From assembly GCA_029060585.1 (NCBI GenBank), contig JAIDTS010000502.1, positions 1 through 14,364 on the forward strand: a stretch of 14,364 nucleotides of DNA, read 5' to 3'. The DNA comes from Muribaculaceae bacterium. Its GTDB lineage: Bacteria; Bacteroidota; Bacteroidia; Bacteroidales; Muribaculaceae. The notes beneath the pieces were generated by a model. It was not told the DNA's origin. It made no database searches and worked only from the letters and a program-made list of their open reading frames with translations. Below, piece after piece: positions 7,474-13,507 of this stretch (position 1 is the first letter of the stretch; every line of letters begins with the position of its first letter). The translations under genes were made by a program, and so were the position numbers.

Positions 7474-8192
7474 AGGTCAATCTGGTTTGAAAGTGTTATC
7501 GAAAGTATGTCGTGAGCCTCGCTGAGGCGGTTGATCGCGTCCATAAGTCGGCGGGAGGTGCGGGTCAGCACCACGAGATTTACCTCCGTGAAGTCTTTCT
7601 CGAAATTCTGCTCGATGAAGAAATTGGATATATGCACACCCTCTTCATTCAGCAGGCGGTCGTAGTCGTCGATATTGCGGAGGATACCCTTGCTGCGAAT
7701 GGATATCACTTTTGTCTCCTGGCCGATATGAATCACGTGCTCAAAACGGTTGAAGCCGACTATCACCATAAAGATAAGCAGCGTACAGACAATCGACGAC
7801 ATGTACATACCTACTCCGACAGCCATACCGATGATAGCGGTGATCCAGATTCCGGCCGCGGTAGTGAGTCCCCTGACCACTCCCCTCTGCTGGATCATGG
7901 CACCACCACCGAGGAAGCCGATGCCGGTGATCACCTGCGCGGCTATTCGGCCCGGGTCGCCGTTCTTGAGCCCCATGTATTCCTGAGGCACATATATGGA
8001 AAGAAGCATGGAGAGGCACGCTCCCATGGAAATGAGGGCGAACGTGCGGATTCCGGCTACCTGCCCTTTGTGCTTCCGCTCACTGCCGACAAGGGCTCCG
8101 AGAAGAAGGGCCAGCAGCAGCCGGAAGGATGCGTTAAATACGTTGACATCGAGCGATGAGAGCTGCGATGATAGAAATTCCCAAATTTGCAT
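7470..8192 (-). CDS. MgtC/SapB family membrane protein
   Basis: The 240-residue protein has the MgtC signature: LLGALVGSERKHKGQVAGIRT (residues 30-50), a short loop containing DPGRIAAQVITGIGFLGGG (79-97), and GLTTAAGIWITAIIGMAVG (108-126). Four or five helices fill residues 20-148, and a soluble ACT-like domain follows (about 160-240). MgtC in Salmonella supports growth in low Mg2+ and inside macrophages and affects the F1Fo ATPase; family members outside pathogens are mostly uncharacterised. The gene lies between two CPA2 antiporters and overlaps the downstream one by 4 nt, which argues for a shared role in cation, Mg2+ or pH homeostasis. I see no Mg2+ riboswitch-like leader in the 74-bp gap upstream. 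Confidence 0.93.
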   Translation of the reverse strand: MQIWEFLSSQLSSLDVNVFNASFRLLLALLLGALVGSERKHKGQVAGIRTFALISMGACLSMLLSIYVPQEYMGLKNGDPGRIAAQVITGIGFLGGGAMIQQRGVVRGLTTAAGIWITAIIGMAVGVGMYMSSIVCTLLIFMVIVGFNRFEHVIHIGQETKVISIRSKGILRNIDDYDRLLNEEGVHISNFFIEQNFEKDFTEVNLVVLTRTSRRLMDAINRLSEAHDILSITLSNQIDL

Positions 8193-8266
8193 TTATCTGC
8201 TTTATCATTAAGTTCCGGCTAAAGCCGAAACCGGTAAAAAAAATATTCATTCCATACTCCCCGGGG
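8193..8266 (-). other. Intercistronic gap with small hairpins
   Basis: The 74-bp gap between the Usp-tailed antiporter and MgtC contains the palindrome CCCCGGGG (8259-8266), a run of eight T on the minus strand, and a GGCT/AGCC hairpin near 8211-8229. The T-run follows the palindrome at a distance, so attenuation is possible, but no clean terminator or promoter can be defined. Confidence 0.35.
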
Positions 8267-10279
8267 TCAGCCGTTGAACTGCTCGGGATATATCACCATG
8301 AGGTTGTGGGCGGCGAAGTTCTTGGAGAGGAAGACGGGCATCTCCTCCTGAGCAGAACTGTAGGAAATCGATCCCTTGCGCGCTCCGACAATCACAAGAA
8401 GGTCTTCGGGGCCAACCTCCCCCGAAAGAAGGATAAAATCGTCCCATTCCGTCATTTCCTGATAGATTCGGCGTATGCTGTAGCCATCGGTGGAGATAAT
8501 GTCTTCAATATATCTCGACGTCTCCGCTGAGACGAGGAATATCACCTTGCATGCGAGCTGCTGGGAGAGGTTTCCGATGCGGGCCACCCAGTCGTGGAAA
8601 CCGGTCTCGTACTGTGCCTTTGCTCCGGCCACGACCACTATCCTCCTCACAGTAGAGATAGGAATGAAACATCTGGACATCACGACCATCTTCATGGTCT
8701 CCTTAAGCAGGGTATCGATCACCTGGCCATAGAAGGAATCTACGATGTTAGCCTTTCGGTGGAATCCGAGCACAATGTCGGTCGCATGGGTCTGACGCAC
8801 CATGTTGGTGAGTCCGGAGACTACGTTGAGGTCGAAACGCTCTTCCTCGACACTCTGCACGCCCATTTCCTGCGCCGTCTGCCCTGCGGTGCGAAGAGAG
8901 AGACGTCCGGCGCGCAGACTCTTCTGATCGTCGGAATTTCTGACGAAGAGGACGGTCACAGGCTCTGTGTTTTTCGGAGAGCGCATGAAGACGGCAAGCT
9001 TCATCAGACCTTCAGCCGTAATCGGATTAGAGACAGCAACAATCTGGCGGGCAAACTCGGGACGTTCGACTCCGGCCTGCTCCATTTCCGCATCCGTAAG
9101 CTCAATCCTCATGCGGATTGCCGTTCGTTCGGTAGCAACGGAGGCCACGAGGCAACACACAAGTATCATCAGCACGGCTCCGTTCATTATGTCTTCATTG
9201 ATGATGCCGTATTGATAACCGAGCATAGTGGCCGCGATGGTAGCCGCAGCCTTGCCGCTCGTAAGGCCAAACATCATCCGACGATCGGTGGAAGTGAGGC
9301 CAAACGCTTTCTGAGCGATAAATGCCGACAGCCATTTTGAGACGAGGGCGACGACAATCATATTCACAGCCACCCAGGCAACTTTCCAACCATTGAAGAC
9401 CACATGCACGTTGATAAGCATTCCAACTCCTATAAGGAAGTAAGGGATGAAGATGGCATTGCCGACAAACTTAATGTGGTGCATCAGCGAGGAACGCCCG
9501 GGAATCAGGCGGTTGAGTACGAGACCGACGTAAAAGGCTCCCAATATCGACTCAAGACCGATAACCTCCGCAAGCACCGCCCCGATGAAGACCATGGCGA
9601 GAATGAAAAGGTATTGCGCTACGGCATCCGAAGTCTTGCGGAACACAATTCGAGTGATTCGAGGGAACACGAGACCGACAGCCACAGCGTATCCTGCGGT
9701 ATAGAGCAGCAGTTTCAGTATATCGGCAGCATTGAAGACGCCGGTGGTCTGCATCTTCACGACAGATGCAAGAGTCAAGAGGGCGAGAAAGACTGCTATG
9801 ATGGTAGCGCTGACTGCAAGAATCACGCCCTTGCCGTTCTGAAGGCCGAACCGACTCACGACGGGATAAGAGATGAGAGTATGGGAGGCATACATGCTGG
9901 CAAGCAGCAGGCATGTGGTCAGGCCCGCACCGAAAGCATAATGCGCTGCAAGCATACCGAGGGCCGAGGGAACAATAAATGTAATCAGGCCGAAGACAAG
10001 TCCCTGCTTCAGGTTTTTCTTAAAGTGGTACATGTCTATCTCCACCGCCGCCAGAAACATAAGGTAGAGGATGCCGACCTGTCCGAATATCTGAAAAGAT
10101 GCGTCACGCTCAAGAAGATTGAATCCGTAAGGCCCTACGGCCACACCAGCGAGAATCAATCCCACCACGTCAGGAATCCTGAGGCGCCTGAAGACGACAG
10201 GAGCCGCAAGAATCAGCAACAGCACAAGGGTGAAGATCACAACCGGCTGATGGAACGGGAGCGTGAATAGCGAGTTCAA
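8267..10279 (-). CDS. CPA2-family cation:proton antiporter homologue with Usp-like C-terminal region
   Basis: The 670-residue protein has about twelve membrane helices (12-385), with IPDVVGLILAGVAVGP (35-50), LFLAAVEIDMYHFKKN near 73-89, ASHTLISYPVVSRFGL (131-146) and GLESILGAFYVGLVLN (241-256), all typical of CPA2. The cytosolic half (about 410-665) looks like two tandem UspA-like alpha/beta domains. The helix that normally carries the conserved Asp reads VSATIIAVFLALLTLA (156-171), with Ala162-Val163 where related antiporters that I recall have Thr-Asp. The cation/proton site may thus be absent. The only workable start is a TTG at 10279-10277: it overlaps the TatD stop as TTGA, and no in-frame ATG precedes the first helices. 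Translational coupling to TatD is likely. Confidence 0.9.
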   Translation of the reverse strand: MNSLFTLPFHQPVVIFTLVLLLILAAPVVFRRLRIPDVVGLILAGVAVGPYGFNLLERDASFQIFGQVGILYLMFLAAVEIDMYHFKKNLKQGLVFGLITFIVPSALGMLAAHYAFGAGLTTCLLLASMYASHTLISYPVVSRFGLQNGKGVILAVSATIIAVFLALLTLASVVKMQTTGVFNAADILKLLLYTAGYAVAVGLVFPRITRIVFRKTSDAVAQYLFILAMVFIGAVLAEVIGLESILGAFYVGLVLNRLIPGRSSLMHHIKFVGNAIFIPYFLIGVGMLINVHVVFNGWKVAWVAVNMIVVALVSKWLSAFIAQKAFGLTSTDRRMMFGLTSGKAAATIAATMLGYQYGIINEDIMNGAVLMILVCCLVASVATERTAIRMRIELTDAEMEQAGVERPEFARQIVAVSNPITAEGLMKLAVFMRSPKNTEPVTVLFVRNSDDQKSLRAGRLSLRTAGQTAQEMGVQSVEEERFDLNVVSGLTNMVRQTHATDIVLGFHRKANIVDSFYGQVIDTLLKETMKMVVMSRCFIPISTVRRIVVVAGAKAQYETGFHDWVARIGNLSQQLACKVIFLVSAETSRYIEDIISTDGYSIRRIYQEMTEWDDFILLSGEVGPEDLLVIVGARKGSISYSSAQEEMPVFLSKNFAAHNLMVIYPEQFNG

Positions 10280-11070
10280 ATCCTGAAGAATACTTTGGCA
10301 TTGCGGGTGGTGGCGCGGTCAGTCTCATCGGGGGAAAGACCGAGTATCTCCGCAATCTTAGAGTTGATGAATGATAGATATGAGCTCTCGTTGCGGCGGC
10401 CTCGCCGAGGAACGGGAGCAAGATACGGACTGTCGGTCTCAAGAAGCAGACGTTCTATGCCGATTTCCTTCACAGCGTCGGGGAGGGATCCGGAATTCTT
10501 GAAAGTAACGACTCCGTTGATGCCGAAATATGGATCACATACACTGCGGATACGACGCACCTCCTCGGGAGATCCGGTAAAGCTATGGAACACCAACGGA
10601 GGAAGCTTTCCTGAACGGGACTGTGTCTTGGCCGCCTCTATGCACTGACAGCAGACCTCGATGCCATCGCGACAGTGTATGATGACTGGAAGACCCATAT
10701 CTTCAGCGAGCAGAATCTGAGCAATGAGGGCCTCTTTCTGAAGACTGAGGTTGGAATCGTCCCAGTAAAGATCTATACCCACCTCCCCGATGGCCACGGG
10801 AGACGTCGGCCCGAGAATAGACTTAATGTCTTCGAGCTCCTTCCGCCAGTCCTCCCCTACCTCGGTAGGATGTAGCCCCATAGCGGTTCTTGTATGGTCG
10901 GGTCGCAGGGCATTGAGCACAGCAACCTCCTCGGCAGACTCACGGTCGACAGAAGGAAGCACCATCAATTCTACACCAGCCTCCACGGCACGGTCAACCG
11001 CGGCCGCACAACCGTCGGGTTCATCCTTGGAAAATGAATCCATGTATAGGTGAGTATGGGTGTCGATCAT
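10276..11070 (-). CDS. TatD family metal-dependent hydrolase (DNase)
   Basis: The 264-residue TIM-barrel amidohydrolase has the full set of TatD metal ligands: HxH at His5 and His7 (MIDTHTH), Glu96 in AIGEVGIDLY, His132 in IIHCRDG, His162 in FHSFTG, and Asp213 in LETDSPYLAP. TatD proteins are 3'-5' exonucleases on single-stranded DNA and RNA, linked to DNA repair and RNA quality control. The length is normal for the family. The gene lies downstream of the 27-unit heptamer array and overlaps the start of the antiporter gene by 4 nt; that pairing does not explain its function. Confidence 0.94.
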   Translation of the reverse strand: MIDTHTHLYMDSFSKDEPDGCAAAVDRAVEAGVELMVLPSVDRESAEEVAVLNALRPDHTRTAMGLHPTEVGEDWRKELEDIKSILGPTSPVAIGEVGIDLYWDDSNLSLQKEALIAQILLAEDMGLPVIIHCRDGIEVCCQCIEAAKTQSRSGKLPPLVFHSFTGSPEEVRRIRSVCDPYFGINGVVTFKNSGSLPDAVKEIGIERLLLETDSPYLAPVPRRGRRNESSYLSFINSKIAEILGLSPDETDRATTRNAKVFFRI

Positions 11071-11093
11071 TGTAGGGAGTTTTAAGTTTTAAG

Positions 11094-11282
11094 CTTTCAG
11101 CGATCAGCTTTCAGCTTTCAGCGATCAGCTATCAGCTTTCAGCGATCAGCTATCAGCTTTCAGCGATCAGCTATCAGCTTTCAGCGATCAGCTATCAGCT
11201 TTCAGCTTTCAGCGATCAGCTATCAGCTTTCAGCGATCAGCTATCAGCTTTCAGCTTTCAGCTATCAGATTTCAGATTTCAG
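11094..11282. repeat. 27-unit heptamer tandem array (CTTTCAG / CGATCAG / CTATCAG)
   Basis: 189 bp divides exactly into 27 heptamers without a single indel. Calling CTTTCAG A, CGATCAG B, CTATCAG C and ATTTCAG D, the order is A B A A B C A B C A B C A B C A A B C A B C A A C D D. The dominant higher-order unit is ABC (21 bp). All units end in TCAG. The seven B units each contain a GATC site. It lies between the polyprenyl synthase stop and the TatD start, within a run of co-directional genes. There are no spacers, so this is not a CRISPR array. Confidence 0.97.
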
Positions 11283-11311
11283 TTGTTGGGGTGTTGGGAG
11301 GTGCGATTGGG

Positions 11312-12280
11312 TTATTTAGTGCGACCGATCAGTTTTTCGATCAGTCGGCGGAATGCCTCCCGGGCATCGTCGCTGAGTGAAGTTTTCTTAATGGCGGCTA
11401 AAGCTTTGCTGCTGTAGGCCGAGACTTCCGCCTTGCTAACGGAAGGCATTCCCATCGCCTCGTAGATGCGAGTGACTGTCTTCACCTTCGTAGGTCCTGC
11501 GGGCATCTTAAGAGCCGCCTTGAGGGCCTCCGCGTTGGCTCCTCCTGATGCGAGCGCCTTCACCATAAGGAATGTCTTTTTATTGTTGTTTATGTCTCCG
11601 CCTATAGGTTTGCCGAAAGTCTCTGCATTACCGAATGTGTCGAGGTAATCATCTTCTATCTGGAAAGCTACGCCGAGCATGACACCGAACTCATACATAA
11701 GGTCCGCGTCTTCATGGGAGGCACCGCCGATGAGCGCACCAATCCGGGCTGCTCCACCGAGCAGGGCTCCGGTCTTGGCCTTGATCATTTCTAAGTAATC
11801 ATCAAGAGCCACCTCATCCTGCTTTTCGAAATCCATGTCGAGTCGCTGTCCTTCGTAGACGCGAAGTGCCTGACTATTGAATGTATCGAGCACTGGACGC
11901 AGAATGGCATCGTCGACATCGGATATTAGTTCAGTAGCCAGAGTGAGCATTGTGTCGCCGGAGAGGATCGCGGTATTTTCATCCCATTTGGAGTGGACTG
12001 TAGGACGACCACGACGCAGGTCGGACTTATCCATCACATCATCGTGGAGGAGCGTGAAATTATGAAACATCTCGATGCCCACAGCAGGCCGGAGGGCCTT
12101 CTCAGGACATTTGCCGAAAGCATCAGCCGCCATCAGCATCAGAGTGGGACGCAGACGCTTGCCGCCAGCCTGCATACCGTAGGCTACAGGTGCGTAAAGG
12201 CCATCGAGTTTGCCTTTCGGCAGATCGAGCGAGCGGATTTGAGCTTCCGCGAGAGCACTGTATTCGGAGATTCTGTTCAT
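11312..12280 (-). CDS. Polyprenyl (trans-isoprenyl) diphosphate synthase
   Basis: The 322-residue all-helical enzyme condenses isopentenyl diphosphate onto allylic diphosphates in isoprenoid synthesis. The first Asp-rich motif is DDVMD (80-84, within LLHDDVMDKSDLRRGRPT) and the second is DDYLD (210-214, within FQIEDDYLD). GGKRLRP (39-45), GQRLDMDF (144-151) and KT (169-170) are the usual substrate-binding segments. The first motif lacks the two-residue insertion of bacterial farnesyl synthases such as IspA. Phe75, five residues before it, is the kind of bulky residue that limits chain length, so a C15-C20 product is more likely than the long quinone chain. I place the start at the ATG at 12280-12278. 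The frame stays open to 12379, but those 33 codons run through a heptamer repeat and give an unlikely N-terminus. Confidence 0.9.
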   Translation of the reverse strand: MNRISEYSALAEAQIRSLDLPKGKLDGLYAPVAYGMQAGGKRLRPTLMLMAADAFGKCPEKALRPAVGIEMFHNFTLLHDDVMDKSDLRRGRPTVHSKWDENTAILSGDTMLTLATELISDVDDAILRPVLDTFNSQALRVYEGQRLDMDFEKQDEVALDDYLEMIKAKTGALLGGAARIGALIGGASHEDADLMYEFGVMLGVAFQIEDDYLDTFGNAETFGKPIGGDINNNKKTFLMVKALASGGANAEALKAALKMPAGPTKVKTVTRIYEAMGMPSVSKAEVSAYSSKALAAIKKTSLSDDAREAFRRLIEKLIGRTK

Positions 12281-12286
12281 AGTCGT

Positions 12287-12314
12287 GCGTTTTACGTTGG
12301 ACGTTGGACGTTTT
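12287..12314. repeat. Short heptamer array (GCGTTTT, ACGTTGG x2, ACGTTTT)
   Basis: Four consecutive 7-bp units (12287-12293, 12294-12300, 12301-12307, 12308-12314), fading into ACGAAGT. On the minus strand it is free of stop codons and encodes Asn-Val-Lys-Arg/Pro-Thr-Ser-type peptides, which is why the synthase frame appears to extend upstream. It lies 7 nt upstream of the chosen synthase start. Confidence 0.75.
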
Positions 12315-12386
12315 ACGAAGTTTTTGAAGTTTTCGAAAAGGTGTGTCATTCTGACAGATTCCTTTTCAGGATATTTCAAGTGAAAT

Positions 12387-13133
12387 CTACATTCTGATAA
12401 ATTCAGCTGTGTCTAAAGGTGCCTGGGAGCCGGGGTCGACATCCGGGAGGGGATCGGGATGATCCTCTACAAGGATTGAGTCGGGGAGAGTAACGGGGAC
12501 TCCTGCTGCAGACTTATTGCGTGAGTAGTAGTCATCTACTGCCTTCTGGTCGAAGACGAGGAACCGATCATAGATATCCTTGGGCATGTCGGAGTTTCTG
12601 TCGTAACGGAGCACCGTTCGGAATCCAATGAGGAAACGCGCATAGGTGTCGGGATCGTCTACGGATGCCTTCTTCAGCTCTTCAAGCTCAGTCATAACCT
12701 CATCTGCCGTCATACCTTTCACCCTGATCTGATTCAGATATTCGAGGCCGAGTGTCAGGCCAAGTCCCTGAGGGTCTTCAGAACCAACAAGCGCACGTAG
12801 GCGCATCTTGTCGTGGAGCGGAAGCTCCTCCGACACACGGTCAAACTCCCAGCTGAAAGACTGCAGTGCGGTGTCGGTATAAGTTTCGTACGCCTTAAGA
12901 GTGGCGTTGTTGAGGGTATCGATACGAACCCCCTCGATTTTTCCGAGGGAAGCATAGATAATGAAACGTGCGACAGAATCCGCAGTGGTGTGCTCCATCA
13001 TATAAGCAACCTTCTGCGCGTCTGTGAGCGAAGCGAATCCTTCAGGGAAAGCGTTTGAGTCAGTACCCTTACCTCCGCAAGCCGGAATCAGCAGGATAAG
13101 GGTCATCGCTATAAGAGGAATGAAACTTTTCAT
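12387..13133 (-). CDS. Predicted lipoprotein of unknown function
   Basis: This 248-residue protein has a type II signal peptide: MKSF, a hydrophobic core, and the lipobox IPAC with Cys19. The following residues (GGKGTDSN) lack the acidic surface-export pattern, so the protein probably stays on the periplasmic face of the outer membrane. The mature region is mostly helical and charged, with segments such as SLTDAQKVAYMMEHT, MTADEVMTELEELKKASVDD and DPDTYARFLIGFRTVLRYD. It has a proline- and aspartate-rich tail (about residues 220-248). I do not recognise a family. It is the first gene of the minus-strand run, preceded by a TAATTTTG element. Its stop is 106 bp from the synthase start, so co-transcription with isoprenoid and transport genes is possible. 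Confidence 0.8.
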   Translation of the reverse strand: MKSFIPLIAMTLILLIPACGGKGTDSNAFPEGFASLTDAQKVAYMMEHTTADSVARFIIYASLGKIEGVRIDTLNNATLKAYETYTDTALQSFSWEFDRVSEELPLHDKMRLRALVGSEDPQGLGLTLGLEYLNQIRVKGMTADEVMTELEELKKASVDDPDTYARFLIGFRTVLRYDRNSDMPKDIYDRFLVFDQKAVDDYYSRNKSAAGVPVTLPDSILVEDHPDPLPDVDPGSQAPLDTAEFIRM

Positions 13134-13151
13134 AATTTGGGTTTTATTTTA

Positions 13152-13159
13152 CAAAATTA
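13152..13159 (-). promoter_or_regulatory. Possible -7 element for the minus-strand gene run
   Basis: TAATTTTG on the minus strand matches TAnnTTTG and lies 18 nt upstream of the lipoprotein start codon. No good TTTG is found 19-21 nt further upstream, so the match is partial. Confidence 0.5.
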
Positions 13160-13244
13160 GCAAAAAAAAACGAGTTTTATGGTATGTATGACTTAAATTC
13201 GCACAAAAAAGCGGGACTAAGGTGTTATAAAAATTGTTGATATA

Positions 13245-13276
13245 TTTGGATGGTCGGAAAAAATTGCTTAATTTTG
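13245..13276 (+). promoter_or_regulatory. Bacteroidetes-type promoter of tRNA-Gly
   Basis: TTTG (13245-13248), 20 nt, then TAATTTTG (13269-13276): a complete consensus match. The element ends 18 nt before the tRNA 5' end. Confidence 0.85.
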
Positions 13277-13294
13277 CAGAGCAAACAGAAAAAT

Positions 13295-13367
13295 GCGATA
13301 ATAGCTCAGTTGGTAGAGCATCAGCTTCCCAAGCTGAGGGTCGCGGGTTCGAGCCCCGTTTATCGCT
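13295..13367 (+). tRNA. tRNA-Gly(CCC)
   Basis: A 73-nt class I tRNA. The acceptor is GCGATAA/TTATCGC with discriminator T, as is usual for bacterial tRNA-Gly. The D arm contains AGCTCAGTTGGTAGAGC. The anticodon stem TCAGC/GCTGA encloses the loop TTCCCAA, giving anticodon CCC. The T arm is CGGGTTCGAGCCCCG. The 3' CCA is not encoded (CTC follows), unlike the tRNA-Ser in this window. Confidence 0.97.
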
Positions 13368-13387
13368 CTCAAAAGCAAGTCAACGAT

Positions 13388-13420
13388 GCCGGCCTTAACC
13401 CGTGAGGGTGCAGGGCCGGC
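13388..13420 (+). terminator. Terminator after tRNA-Gly
   Basis: GCCGGCC (13388-13394) pairs with GGCCGGC (13414-13420), and an inner ACCC/GGGT stem closes a GTGA loop. TATTATTTAA follows. It begins 21 nt after the tRNA 3' end. Confidence 0.75.
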
Positions 13421-13427
13421 TATTATT

Positions 13428-13469
13428 TAATGCATAATTCTTAATGCATAATTCTTAATGCATAATCTA
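13428..13469. repeat. Heptamer tandem repeat (TAATGCA / TAATTCT)
   Basis: Six 7-bp units: TAATGCA, TAATTCT, TAATGCA, TAATTCT, TAATGCA, TAATCTA; equivalently three 14-bp units, followed by a partial TAATGG. It lies between the tRNA-Gly terminator and the GTPase gene. Each unit begins with TAA on the plus strand. Confidence 0.88.
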
Positions 13470-13507
13470 TAATGGATCTTATAAATCATATATATATGGA
13501 AGACAGA

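Noticed and set aside
8193..8266. Mg2+ riboswitch or attenuator upstream of MgtC
   Set aside because: The gap is only 74 bp, with no M-box- or mgtA-leader-like architecture; the hairpins are small and not aligned with the T-run.
9404..10270. 288-codon plus-strand open frame
   Set aside because: Lies fully within the antiporter gene on the other strand and has the same shadow composition.
11094..11282. Possible CRISPR array
   Set aside because: The units are 7 bp and contiguous, with no unique spacers and no cas genes nearby.
11094..11282. Repeat peptide QLSAISY encoded in the plus direction of the array
   Set aside because: The frame is open only because the units lack stops on that strand; there is no promoter or start codon, and both flanking genes run the other way.
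13428..13469. Zur-type operator upstream of the metal-chaperone GTPase
   Set aside because: The TAATGCA units create ATGCAT palindromes, but these follow from the heptamer repeat and do not match a known Zur box.
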